Below are positions 18,123 to 26,562 of a stretch of 64,000 nt of DNA, in pieces (position 1 is the first letter of the stretch; each line of letters opens with the position of its first letter). The position numbers and the translations under genes are program-made. Source of the stretch: Flagellimonas maritima (GTDB lineage: Bacteria > Bacteroidota > Bacteroidia > Flavobacteriales > Flavobacteriaceae). The notes beneath the pieces are model-generated. The model had not been told where the DNA came from. It saw nothing but the letters and a program-made list of their open reading frames with translations, and searched no databases. The stretch spans positions 1,235,501 through 1,299,500 of the forward strand of contig NZ_CP030104.1 in the NCBI RefSeq assembly GCF_003269425.1, written 5' to 3'.

Positions 18123-18818
18123 TTAGTCTCTTCCGCCAAAAACGGCCCAAGCCCAATAAACCAGAGAAGCCAGCGCTCCCAAAGCAGCTACCAGATAGGT
18201 TCTTGCAGCCCATTTTAGTGCATCTTCTGCACCGGCATATTCTTCTTGGCTTACCATATTCTTTTGCTTTAACCAGGCCAAAGCCCTATTGCTGGCATCA
18301 TATTCCACTGGTAAAGTGATAAAACTAAAAAGCGTTGCCAATCCCATCATAACAAGTCCAGCTATAGCAATGTAATATCCAAAACCAACCCCGGCCGCTG
18401 CGCCCAACATTAAACCACCAAATACAACCCAAGTAGACATACTGGATGTAATGCTAACTATGGGCACCAATTTAGAACGCATCGTCAACCATTCGTAGGC
18501 TTGTGCATGCTGTACTGCGTGACCGACCTCATGCGCAGCGACCGCAGCCGCAGATGCATTACGTTGACTGTAAACACCCTCGCTCAAATTAACGGTCTTG
18601 TTCTTTGGATTATAGTGATCCGTGAGCATTCCTGCCGTGGATACCACTTTAACATCACGTATTCCATGGTCATCCAACATTTTTTGGGCGATTTCCGCAC
18701 CACTCATACCATTGCGGAGATGGACTTTTGAGTATTTTTTGAATTTGCTCTTCAATCGGCTGCTGACCAACCAACTTATTAGGGCAATTCCACCGATCAA
18801 TATATAATATGTCATCAT
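18123..18818 (-). CDS. Membrane zinc metallopeptidase (YugP-like)
   Basis: A 231-residue membrane protein of the neutral zinc metallopeptidase family (PF04298). The HExxH zinc motif is His-Glu-Val-Gly-His in AAAVAAHEVGHAVQHA near residue 96. A hydrophobic segment is at the N-terminus and three more lie at residues 120-230. The conserved GMSGAEIAQKMLDDHGI block near residue 38 is also typical. The physiological substrate is unknown. Confidence 0.9.
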   Translation of the reverse strand: MMTYYILIGGIALISWLVSSRLKSKFKKYSKVHLRNGMSGAEIAQKMLDDHGIRDVKVVSTAGMLTDHYNPKNKTVNLSEGVYSQRNASAAAVAAHEVGHAVQHAQAYEWLTMRSKLVPIVSITSSMSTWVVFGGLMLGAAAGVGFGYYIAIAGLVMMGLATLFSFITLPVEYDASNRALAWLKQKNMVSQEEYAGAEDALKWAARTYLVAALGALASLVYWAWAVFGGRD

Positions 18819-18865
18819 AATTTTTCTATTTTAATTGATATAAATATACCAACTTAAAAGCAAAA

Positions 18866-18889
18866 ACCCCGCCATTCTCTGAGCGGGGT
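18866..18889 (-). terminator. Terminator of ald
   Basis: On the minus strand ACCCCGC/GCGGGGT (7 bp, 10-nt loop) is followed by TTTTTGCTTTT. It lies just after the ald stop. Confidence 0.85.
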
Positions 18890-18910
18890 CGTTAACTGAC
18901 AAAATGTATG

Positions 18911-20020
18911 TTATGCTAGCACGGGCTCCCAATCAAAAGCTCTTGTAATTTCATGATATACGACTTCACCATCTACAATATTGAGTCCTTTTGCGAGTGA
19001 TTTGTCCAAATTGCAGGCACTTCTCCAACCCATATTGGCCAATTTTAATACATAGGGCAATGTTACATTGGTCAAGGCAACAGTGGAGGTATAAGGGACT
19101 GCCCCAGGCATATTTGCCACACAATAGTGCACAACATCATCAATAATATATATAGGATCTTCATGGGTAGTTGCCTTTGTAGTCTCTACGCATCCACCCT
19201 GGTCTACGGCAACATCTACGATAACCGTACCGGGGCGCATTTCGTTTAGCATATCTCTAGTGATTAGATTTGGAGCTTTGGCACCTTTCAGAAGAACCCC
19301 GCCGATAATTAAATCGTGGGTCTTTATAAGTTTTCTGATATTGAACTCGTTTGAAAATTCCGTTACCACGTGACTGGGCATCACGTCATTTACATAACGT
19401 AGACGTTTCATGTTTACATCCACGATCGTTACGTGTGCACCCAATCCTGCTGCCATTTTTGCAGCCTGAATTCCAACAGTACCAGCACCCAATACCAAAA
19501 CCTTGCCTGGTGCCACACCTGGAACTCCTCCTAAAAGTACGCCCCTTCCCTTGGCAGGTTTCTCCAAATATTTAGCACCTTGTTGAATTGCCATTCGGCC
19601 CGCAACTTCGGACATAGGGGTCAGTAATGGTAGGGTTCCTTCTTCATCTTCTACTGTTTCATAGGCAATACAAGTTGATTTGCTGGCTATCATTGCTTTG
19701 GTCAATGCCTCGCTGGAAGCAAAGTGGAAATAGGTAAATACAATTTGTCCCTCGCGAACCAATCCATATTCTTCGGCAATAGGTTCTTTTACTTTTACTA
19801 TCATATCGCTCAAGGCATATACTTCCTTAATGCTATCTAGAATAGTAGCACCGACCTGTTGATAGTCTTGATCAAAAAAACCGCTTCCTTCACCAGCTCC
19901 TGCTTGTACATAAACAGTATGGTCGTTCTTTACCAATTCGAAAACACCAGCAGGGGTCATTCCGACCCGACTTTCATTGTTCTTGATTTCTTTGGGAACC
20001 CCTATAATCATTTTATCCAT
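18911..20020 (-). CDS. ald: Alanine dehydrogenase
   Basis: A 369-residue NAD-dependent alanine dehydrogenase catalysing reversible deamination of alanine to pyruvate. It shows the N-terminal signature IGVPKEIKNNESRVGMTPAGV (residues 5-25 region), the substrate-domain block YFHFASSEALT, and the NAD-binding motif VLGAGTVGIQAAKMAAGLGA near residue 175. The first ATG is used; another lies three codons later. An Lrp/AsnC regulator is encoded nearby, a common partner for this enzyme. Confidence 0.95.
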   Translation of the reverse strand: MDKMIIGVPKEIKNNESRVGMTPAGVFELVKNDHTVYVQAGAGEGSGFFDQDYQQVGATILDSIKEVYALSDMIVKVKEPIAEEYGLVREGQIVFTYFHFASSEALTKAMIASKSTCIAYETVEDEEGTLPLLTPMSEVAGRMAIQQGAKYLEKPAKGRGVLLGGVPGVAPGKVLVLGAGTVGIQAAKMAAGLGAHVTIVDVNMKRLRYVNDVMPSHVVTEFSNEFNIRKLIKTHDLIIGGVLLKGAKAPNLITRDMLNEMRPGTVIVDVAVDQGGCVETTKATTHEDPIYIIDDVVHYCVANMPGAVPYTSTVALTNVTLPYVLKLANMGWRSACNLDKSLAKGLNIVDGEVVYHEITRAFDWEPVLA

Positions 20021-20124
20021 TGTTTTGATTAATGATTCAAAGGTGGTATAAAAAATTGAAAAATAAAATATTGATTAGATAAAAAGTGGGGGTAAATCGA
20101 TTAAAAACATATATTTTAAATCTT

Positions 20125-20146
20125 TACCCCTATAAAAATAGGGGTA
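20125..20146. other. Intergenic perfect hairpin between ald and SemiSWEET
   Basis: TACCCCTAT, loop AAAA, ATAGGGGTA: nine perfect base pairs. No T-run follows on either strand, so it is not an obvious terminator. Outside it GGGGGTAAA (from 20088) and TTTACCCC (20123-20130) can form an alternative pairing. Confidence 0.5.
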
Positions 20147-20191
20147 GTATAGAAAAATGTTTATCTTAATTCGATTCCCTACTCTAAAAGT

Positions 20192-20446
20192 TTATTTATG
20201 TATAAGTTTTAGAATCAACATTGTTATGGCCAGTATTCCCGTAACCACATTGGCCAAGATGATTGCCAAGCTGTTGAGGTGAATCCCATAAATTATCCAA
20301 AGAATCAGCCCTGCAAGCAATACAATATACATGGTAAGCGATATATCTGCCGTGGATTTATCCTTTAAGGCCTTATATACTTGTGGTACAAAGGCGGATG
20401 TAGTCAGTGTTGCAGCGGTGAGGCCAATGATTTCAGTGGTTTCCAT
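20192..20446 (-). CDS. SemiSWEET-family sugar transporter
   Basis: An 84-residue protein with three transmembrane helices, the size of a bacterial SemiSWEET (one MtN3/PQ-loop triple-helix unit that dimerises). The Pro-Gln motif is in SAFVPQVYKALKDKS (residues 17-31), followed by the conserved Ser-Thr-Ala-Asp-Ile-Ser. SemiSWEETs allow diffusion of sugars across the inner membrane. It stands between ald and leuS with no obvious operon partner. Confidence 0.9.
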   Translation of the reverse strand: METTEIIGLTAATLTTSAFVPQVYKALKDKSTADISLTMYIVLLAGLILWIIYGIHLNSLAIILANVVTGILAITMLILKLIHK

Positions 20447-20506
20447 AAAGTCAATATACGTAATACTTCACCAGTCGAATTATTTGGGAGATTACTATAA
20501 TACGTT

Positions 20507-20526
20507 TTGACGGGCTCAGCATGACT
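20507..20526. repeat. Remnant of a GCTCAGC-type dispersed repeat
   Basis: TTTTGACGGGCTCAGCATGA resembles the dispersed CTTCGACTACGCTCAGCGTG-type element that also appears twice in leuS. It lies 15 bp downstream of the leuS stop. Confidence 0.4.
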
Positions 20527-20540
20527 ATGCTTTACATCAT

Positions 20541-23500
20541 TTACCCAACAATGTTCACGATTTTCCCAGGGACTACAATAATCTTTTTTGGAGTACGACC
20601 AGACAATTGTGCTTGAGTTTTTTCATGGGCCATAACTGCAGCTTCTATTTCATCCTTTCCCATAGCTAGGGGCAATTCCATGGTAAAGCGCATTTTGCCA
20701 TTAAAAGAAATTGGATATTCCTTACTACTCTCCACTATATACTTTTCTTCAAATTTTGGGAAAGGTGCTTCAGCTATGGATTTTGTATGCCCCAGCTTTT
20801 CCCAAAGTTCCTCCGCAATGTGTGGCGCATAAGGTGAAATCAAAATAGCCAATGGTTCCAAAACAGCTTTACTGGTACATTTTTGAGCTGTAAGTTCATT
20901 AACGCAAATCATAAAGGTTGAAACCGAGGTGTTGAACGAAAAATTCTCAATGTCCTCCTCTACTTTTTTGATGGTTTTATGGAGCGTTTTCAGGTTCTCA
21001 GCTGATGGTTCTGCTTCAACTACACTTCGGCTACGCTCAGTGTCCCCTTCGTGCAGGCTATCGAAAAATGGGGAATAGAGCTTCCAAAGTTTTTTTAGAA
21101 AAGAATGTACTCCGGTTATTCCAGCGGTGTTCCATGGTTTGGATTGTTCCAATGGCCCCAAGAACATCTCGTACAAACGCAATGAATCCGCTCCATATTC
21201 CTCGCAAATTGCATCTGGGTTAACTACATTATATTTGGATTTGGACATTTTTTCGATTTCTCGAGACACTTTAATTGTATTATTCCGTTTTAATAAAACG
21301 GAATCTTCAAATTCTTTATATCTATCATCTTTTACAAAATCAAAAAAATTCAAATCGTCTGAAGCATTGACATATCCTACATCTATTCTTTTTTTAGTTA
21401 AGAAGTATTCACATTGGTTCAAATCAAAACCTTCATTATATTCTGATTCAAAAAGTTCTTTTAAAACTGACAACTTTTCATAAAATTCTTTATCCGCGCC
21501 TACAATAATTGGAGCATATTCATCTGCTACCTCCAATTTAATATCTGCTGACACCACAATATCTGAAAGACTTTCAACAAACTTAATTATTGAGGATTTT
21601 TCTCCGCTATGATGTTTCTTCCATAAATCTCTGTCAAAAGGAACTTGGATTGAAACTACACTAATAAAAGCACTTGTCCCCGTAATCATTCCCTGATTAA
21701 TCAATTTTTTGGCAAATTCATCTTTAGGGGCAATGCCCTTATCAAACAAAAACTTTTGCCAAAAACGGGCATATAATAAATGGCCCGTAGCGTGTTCGCT
21801 ACCTCCAATATATAAGTCCACATCTTCCCAATAATCGATGGCCTCTTGTGAATAGATAGCCTCGTCATTATGTGGGTCCATATATCTATTAAAATATTGG
21901 GAGCTGCCCGCCCAACCTGGCATGGTATTCAATTCGAGCGGGAAAACTGTTTGTTCCGCCTCTTGCTCTCCCCCAGCGGATGAGAGATACTTATTGCTGA
22001 CTACTTTATTTTCAACAGTATCCCACGCCCAATGTGTAGCATTGCCCAAAGGAGGTTCGCCCGTTTCTGTTGGAAGGTATTTTTCAACTTCGGGCAGCTT
22101 TAAAGGTAAGTGCTCCAAGGCTATCATTTGTGGCATTCCATCTACATAATACACCGGGAATGGTTCGCCCCAATATCGCTGACGGCTAAAGACTGCATCC
22201 CGCAGACGATAATTTATCTGTCCTTTGCCCTGCCCCAATTCTTCAAGTGCTTCGATTGCCTTTTTTACGGCTTGCTGATAATTGAGCCCATTTAAAAAAT
22301 CCGAATTCGCAATAACGGTATTTGCTTTATCTGAAAAGGCCTCTTTAGAAATATCCACTCCCTCAAAAATGTTGGGGATGTCGATACCATAATGTCTTGC
22401 AAAATCATAATCGCGTTGATCACCACAGGGAACGGCCATTACCGCTCCTGTACCATATCCTGCCAAAACGTAGTCCCCAATCCAAATGGGTATAGGTTTT
22501 TTGGTAAATGGATGCTCTGCGTAGGCGCCCGTAAACACTCCGGAAATGGTCTTTACATCTGCCATACGGTCACGTTCCGAACGTTTTGCCGTTGCTTCAA
22601 CATAAGCCTCAACGCTTTCTTTTTGTTCTGGCGTAGTGATTTTTGCAACAAGTTCGTGCTCGGGAGCCAAGGTCATGAAGCTTACACCGAAAATTGTATC
22701 GGGACGGGTGGTGAAAACTTCGATCTCACGATGGTGATTGAGCGAAGTCGAAATCACATTTTGGTCGCTTCGACTACGCTCAGCGTCCAGACTATCAATT
22801 ACATTAAAAGTGACCGATGCTCCTTCTGAGCGACCAATCCAGTTGGTCTGGGAGTCTTTTAATGGCTGTGGCCAATCAATTGTATCCAAACCATCCAGCA
22901 GCCGTTGGGCGTATGCGGTAATGCGCATACTCCATTGGGTCATTTTTTTTCTTACTACCGTGTGTCCCCCCCTTTCGGAGACACCGTTCACAATTTCATC
23001 GTTGGCCAATACCGTTCCCAATGCTGGGCACCAGTTAACTTCGGTGTCGGCCAAATATGTCAACCTATATTTTAATAGAATTTCCTGCTTGGACGTATCT
23101 GAAAAACCGTTCCAATCTTTGGCACTGAAAATCGGTGTATCATCATCACAAGCAGCATTTACTTTTTTATTGCCATACTTTTCAAAAATGGAAACCAATT
23201 CTGTTATATTTTCAGCTTTATCCGTGTCTTTATTATACCAAGAATTGAACAATTGAATAAAAACCCATTGTGTCCATTTATAATATTGAGGGTCAGAGGT
23301 ACGCACCTCACGGCTCCAATCAAAAGAAAAACCAAGTTGATCCAACTGCTCCCGGTAACGTTTTATATTGGCTTCTGTTGTAACAGCGGGATGTTGACCT
23401 GTTTGAATGGCATATTGTTCGGCAGGCAGACCAAACGAATCATATCCCATAGGGTGAAGCACATTGAATCCTTTGTGCCTTTTATAACGCGCATAAATGT

Positions 23501-23675
23501 CGGTGGCAATATATCCGAGCGGATGTCCTACGTGCAATCCTGCCCCTGATGGGTAGGGAAACATGGAAAGCGCATAGTACTTTGGCTTTTCAGAATTCGT
23601 AAACGCTTTAAAGGTTTGGTTTTCTGCCCAATATTTTTGCCATTTGGCCTCAATTTCACGAAAATTGTAGTTCAT
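20541..23675 (-). CDS. leuS: Leucyl-tRNA synthetase with two repeat-derived insertions
   Basis: A 1044-residue class I synthetase charging tRNA-Leu, longer than usual. The HIGH motif is His-Val-Gly-His at 48-51, the editing domain starts near residue 225 with the threonine-rich TTRPDTIFG near 318, and KMSKS is near 808. A leucine-specific insert covers about 690-800. Residues about 292-313 and 876-885 are encoded by dispersed palindromic repeats (both give Glu-Arg-Ser-Arg-Ser) that keep the frame open; both sit at variable surface positions. A TATTTTTG box precedes the gene at plus 23701-23708. Confidence 0.95.
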   Translation of the reverse strand: MNYNFREIEAKWQKYWAENQTFKAFTNSEKPKYYALSMFPYPSGAGLHVGHPLGYIATDIYARYKRHKGFNVLHPMGYDSFGLPAEQYAIQTGQHPAVTTEANIKRYREQLDQLGFSFDWSREVRTSDPQYYKWTQWVFIQLFNSWYNKDTDKAENITELVSIFEKYGNKKVNAACDDDTPIFSAKDWNGFSDTSKQEILLKYRLTYLADTEVNWCPALGTVLANDEIVNGVSERGGHTVVRKKMTQWSMRITAYAQRLLDGLDTIDWPQPLKDSQTNWIGRSEGASVTFNVIDSLDAERSRSDQNVISTSLNHHREIEVFTTRPDTIFGVSFMTLAPEHELVAKITTPEQKESVEAYVEATAKRSERDRMADVKTISGVFTGAYAEHPFTKKPIPIWIGDYVLAGYGTGAVMAVPCGDQRDYDFARHYGIDIPNIFEGVDISKEAFSDKANTVIANSDFLNGLNYQQAVKKAIEALEELGQGKGQINYRLRDAVFSRQRYWGEPFPVYYVDGMPQMIALEHLPLKLPEVEKYLPTETGEPPLGNATHWAWDTVENKVVSNKYLSSAGGEQEAEQTVFPLELNTMPGWAGSSQYFNRYMDPHNDEAIYSQEAIDYWEDVDLYIGGSEHATGHLLYARFWQKFLFDKGIAPKDEFAKKLINQGMITGTSAFISVVSIQVPFDRDLWKKHHSGEKSSIIKFVESLSDIVVSADIKLEVADEYAPIIVGADKEFYEKLSVLKELFESEYNEGFDLNQCEYFLTKKRIDVGYVNASDDLNFFDFVKDDRYKEFEDSVLLKRNNTIKVSREIEKMSKSKYNVVNPDAICEEYGADSLRLYEMFLGPLEQSKPWNTAGITGVHSFLKKLWKLYSPFFDSLHEGDTERSRSVVEAEPSAENLKTLHKTIKKVEEDIENFSFNTSVSTFMICVNELTAQKCTSKAVLEPLAILISPYAPHIAEELWEKLGHTKSIAEAPFPKFEEKYIVESSKEYPISFNGKMRFTMELPLAMGKDEIEAAVMAHEKTQAQLSGRTPKKIIVVPGKIVNIVG
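21019..21045 (-). repeat. Dispersed repeat inserted in frame in leuS, C-terminal site
   Basis: Plus strand ACACTTCGGCTACGCTCAGTGT with ACACT/AGTGT arms. It codes for Thr-Glu-Arg-Ser-Arg-Ser-Val on the leuS strand, around residues 876-885, between the catalytic region and the anticodon-binding domain. Confidence 0.6.
22735..22798 (-). repeat. Palindromic dispersed repeat inserted in frame in leuS, editing-domain site
   Basis: Arms TGAGCGAAGTCGAAA (22739-22753) and CTTCGACTACGCTCA (22768-22782) are inverted copies with two mismatches around a 14-nt loop. It adds roughly 22 residues including Glu-Arg-Ser-Arg-Ser-Asp just before the conserved REIEVFTTRPDTIFG of the editing domain. Confidence 0.75.
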
Positions 23676-23700
23676 AGGTATTCACGTCTTTTTCGAATTG

Positions 23701-23708
23701 CAAAAATA
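23701..23708 (-). promoter_or_regulatory. Promoter of leuS
   Basis: Minus-strand TATTTTTG (TANNTTTG), 25 bp before the leuS ATG. Confidence 0.4.
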
Positions 23709-23750
23709 GCTTTAATCCCCTAATTACGATTTACTTTTCTATTTTTACAT

Positions 23751-23785
23751 ATTGAACCCATTTAATCTTTTTAAATGAATTCATT
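23751..23785. repeat. Short remnant of the intergenic inverted-repeat element
   Basis: TTGAACCCATTTAATCTTTT followed by TAAATGAATTCATTG: the two outer ends of the 158-165 bp element (copies at 5702 and 27949) appear joined with the middle missing. It ends 11 bp before the ftsX start. Confidence 0.4.
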
Positions 23786-23796
23786 GATTTTCCTTT

Positions 23797-24675
23797 ATGA
23801 GCCAATATATTGAACGATATCAACGAAGAAAACTGATCTCATCCTATTTTTCCGTGGTTTTGAGCATTGCATTGGTGCTGTTCTTACTTGGGGCTTTGGG
23901 ACTTTTGGTAATCAATACCAAAAAACTCGCGGATCATTTTAAGGAGCAGATTACCATTTCGGTTTTTTTAAAGGACAATGCCAAGCCCATTGAAATTGAT
24001 CAACTCCAGAAAAGTCTGGCATTGGCGAATTATACTAAATCAGCAGATTACGTTTCCAAAGAAGATGCCGCTGAACAATATAGTGAGGATATCGGCGAAA
24101 ATTTTACTGAGTTCTTGGGTTATAATCCCCTTAAAAACTCAGTTGATGTAAATTTAAAAGCTGATTTTGTATCGCCTGGGCAAATTGAAGAGATTGCCAA
24201 TGATATAGCTTCCAAGACCTATGTAGATGAAGTAAGCTATGACAAGCCCCTCATTTCTTTATTAAACGAGAACGTGCGAAAAATAAGCTTATGGATTCTT
24301 GTCGCGAGTGCCGCTTTTACATTGATTGCGGTTTTATTGATTAATAGCTCCATACGGCTTTCCATTTATTCTAAAAGATTTATCATTAAAACCATGCAAA
24401 TGGTAGGTGCAACAAAAACTTTTATACGTAGACCTTTTATCTGGACAAACATAAAATTGGGAATGTTGGGTGCAACTCTGGCACTAATTGCACTTGGTGT
24501 TGTTCTGTATTATGTAAATGCCACTTTTCCTGAACTCAATCTGTTTCAAGATTTAGTGGTTCTTGCTGCATTGTTTGTTGGGGTGTTTGGTCTTGGGGTC
24601 ATTATATCCTGGGCAAGTACGCACATTGCCACCCAACGCTTTTTGAATTTAAGGACAGATGATCTTTATTATTAA
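23797..24675 (+). CDS. ftsX: Cell division ABC transporter permease FtsX
   Basis: A 292-residue inner-membrane protein with the FtsX topology: one N-terminal helix (residues about 20-42), an extracytoplasmic domain (to about 165) and three C-terminal helices. Conserved features include the ITISVFLKDNA strand after TM1 and IIKTMQMVGATKTFIRRPF after TM2. With the ATPase FtsE it activates peptidoglycan hydrolases at the septum; ftsE is not in this window. It heads a unit with DUF3098, uppP and truB. Confidence 0.93.
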   Translation: MSQYIERYQRRKLISSYFSVVLSIALVLFLLGALGLLVINTKKLADHFKEQITISVFLKDNAKPIEIDQLQKSLALANYTKSADYVSKEDAAEQYSEDIGENFTEFLGYNPLKNSVDVNLKADFVSPGQIEEIANDIASKTYVDEVSYDKPLISLLNENVRKISLWILVASAAFTLIAVLLINSSIRLSIYSKRFIIKTMQMVGATKTFIRRPFIWTNIKLGMLGATLALIALGVVLYYVNATFPELNLFQDLVVLAALFVGVFGLGVIISWASTHIATQRFLNLRTDDLYY

Positions 24676-24684
24676 CTTTGCGCC

Positions 24685-24948
24685 ATGAGCAAGAAAAACA
24701 AGAATATTCCAAAACCAAATCCCCAGTTTATCTTTCAGAAAAGAAATTACATATTTCTTTTTATAGGGTTGGCCCTTATTGCACTTGGTTTTATACTGAT
24801 GACAGGGGGCGGAAGTGATAATCCCAATGTTTTCAATCCGGATATTTATAACTTTCGTAGGATACGATTGGCACCGACCCTGGTTCTAATCGGTCTGGGT
24901 ATTCAAGTATACGCCATTTTACTCAACCCTAACAAAAAGCAAAAGTAG
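24685..24948 (+). CDS. DUF3098 small membrane protein
   Basis: An 87-residue protein with two hydrophobic segments (about 27-45 and 62-80). The FQKRNYIFLFIGLALIALGF start and the FNPDIYNFRRIRLAPTLVL middle are the DUF3098 signature of Bacteroidota. It begins 9 bp after ftsX and ends one base before the uppP start, so it belongs to the same unit. Function unknown; the position between ftsX and uppP hints at envelope biogenesis. Confidence 0.85.
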   Translation: MSKKNKNIPKPNPQFIFQKRNYIFLFIGLALIALGFILMTGGGSDNPNVFNPDIYNFRRIRLAPTLVLIGLGIQVYAILLNPNKKQK

Positions 24949-24949
24949 T

Positions 24950-25744
24950 TTGGATATTATAGATGCTATCATCCTTGGTATTATACAAGGACTGACCGAA
25001 TTTTTACCTGTATCATCAAGTGGACATTTGGAGTTGGGCAAAGCTATTTTAGGAAATGACTCACTCCCTGAAGAAAGTCTTTTGTTTACTGTAATCTTAC
25101 ATTTTGCCACCGCTTTGAGTACGATTGTTGTTTTTAGAAAAGATGTGTGGGATATCATCAAAGGGCTTTTTCAGTTCAACTGGAACGAGCAGACCCAATT
25201 TTCAATAAAAATTATCATTTCAATGATTCCCGCCGCCCTGGTAGGTTTTTTTCTTGAAGATTTTATGGAGGTCTTTTTTGATGGTGCCATTATTATTGTT
25301 GGCATAATGTTACTTGTTACAGCTGTGCTTTTATATTTGGCAGATTTGGCAAAAACTACTGGAAAGGATGTCTCTTTCAAAAACGCTTTTATTATAGGCT
25401 TGGCACAGGCAGTGGCTATGCTTCCGGGCATTTCACGAAGTGGTGCCACAATTTCGGCCGCAGTATTATTGGGGGTCGATAAAACGAAATCCGCACGCTT
25501 CTCTTTTTTAATGGTCGTCCCCTTAATTGTTGGGAAAGTGGCAAAGGATATTTTGAGCGGCGAAATTAATTTTGAAGGTGGTGAAACTGCAGCCATGGGT
25601 GCTGGCTTTATTGCAGCTTTTTTGGCAGGGCTAGCCGCTTGTACCTGGATGATTAAATTGGTACGCCAAAGCAAGCTCAGTTATTTTGCCATTTATTGTT
25701 TGATTGTTGGTCTTATTGCCATTGCATGGAGTATTTGGGGATAA
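24950..25744 (+). CDS. uppP: Undecaprenyl-diphosphatase (TTG start)
   Basis: A 264-residue BacA/UppP-type membrane phosphatase that recycles undecaprenyl diphosphate for cell-wall synthesis. Signature motifs: LTEFLPVSSSGHLEL (residues 15-29) and the second PGISRSGATIS near residue 160. The start must be TTG at 24950: the UppP-typical opening Asp-Ile-Ile-Asp-Ala-Ile-Ile-Leu-Gly follows at once and no ATG or GTG precedes it after the upstream stop. Eight hydrophobic segments are present. Confidence 0.94.
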   Translation: MDIIDAIILGIIQGLTEFLPVSSSGHLELGKAILGNDSLPEESLLFTVILHFATALSTIVVFRKDVWDIIKGLFQFNWNEQTQFSIKIIISMIPAALVGFFLEDFMEVFFDGAIIIVGIMLLVTAVLLYLADLAKTTGKDVSFKNAFIIGLAQAVAMLPGISRSGATISAAVLLGVDKTKSARFSFLMVVPLIVGKVAKDILSGEINFEGGETAAMGAGFIAAFLAGLAACTWMIKLVRQSKLSYFAIYCLIVGLIAIAWSIWG

Positions 25745-25788
25745 GTATTTCTTTTGCTGATTCAATTATAAATTAAATACGTATCCAC

Positions 25789-26487
25789 TTGAAAACCAAA
25801 GAGGATTTCTTAAATGGGCAGCTTCTACTTATAGACAAACCTTTGGAATGGACTTCTTTTCAAGCGGTCAATTCATTGAAATGGGTGCTTCGTAAAAAAT
25901 TCAATCTTAAAAAAATCAAAATTGGCCATGCAGGTACTTTGGACCCATTGGCAACAGGGCTATTGATTGTTTGCACAGGTAAATTCACAAAAAAAATTCC
26001 TGAGCTTCAAGGGCAGGCCAAAGAATATACGGGCACTTTTACCATAGGAGCCACTACGCCATCTTTTGATCTGGAAACCGAAGTGAACCAAACTTTTTCT
26101 GTAGAACATATTTCAGAAAAGTCAATTGTTGAGGCAGCACAAAAATTCCTTGGAGAAATGGAACAGGTTCCGCCCATATTTTCAGCATTGAAAAAAGATG
26201 GTAAACGACTTTACGAATTTGCTCGGGAAGGAAAAAAAGTTGAAATCAAACCACGAAAAATAGTAATCTCTCATTTTGAAATTACACACATAAGTTTACC
26301 GGAAGTCAAATTTAGGGTAGTGTGCAGTAAGGGAACCTACATTCGTTCTTTAGCGCATGACTTTGGAAAATCTTTACGATCAGGAGCATATTTATCATCA
26401 CTCAGAAGAACCAGAATAGGTGATTTTAACGTAATTAATGCTGTAACACCATCGGTTTTCAAGGAAAATCTGCAGGACAAAAGTTAA
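25789..26487 (+). CDS. truB: tRNA pseudouridine(55) synthase (TTG start)
   Basis: A 232-residue TruB that makes pseudouridine 55 in the T-loop of tRNAs. The catalytic Asp is in KIGHAGTLDPLATGLL near residue 51; the KPLEWTSFQAVN block (residues 16-27) and the C-terminal VRCSKGTYIRSLAHD-type block are conserved. The frame needs the TTG at 25789, since the family-typical N-terminus (LNGQLLLIDKP) lies right behind it. It is the fourth gene of the ftsX unit and the second with a TTG start. Confidence 0.94.
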   Translation: MKTKEDFLNGQLLLIDKPLEWTSFQAVNSLKWVLRKKFNLKKIKIGHAGTLDPLATGLLIVCTGKFTKKIPELQGQAKEYTGTFTIGATTPSFDLETEVNQTFSVEHISEKSIVEAAQKFLGEMEQVPPIFSALKKDGKRLYEFAREGKKVEIKPRKIVISHFEITHISLPEVKFRVVCSKGTYIRSLAHDFGKSLRSGAYLSSLRRTRIGDFNVINAVTPSVFKENLQDKS

Positions 26488-26562
26488 AATCCTTTATAAA
26501 TACCGCTTAGGTATACTTATTGAAATGTAATATTTTTAAAAAAACAAGGTTATTATATCACC

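Noticed and set aside
20125..20146. Hairpin upstream of ald as a terminator for the SemiSWEET gene
   Set aside because: No T-run on either strand; left as an unassigned structure.
22392..23256. Long open frames antisense to leuS
   Set aside because: Complementary reading of leuS with no conserved motif.
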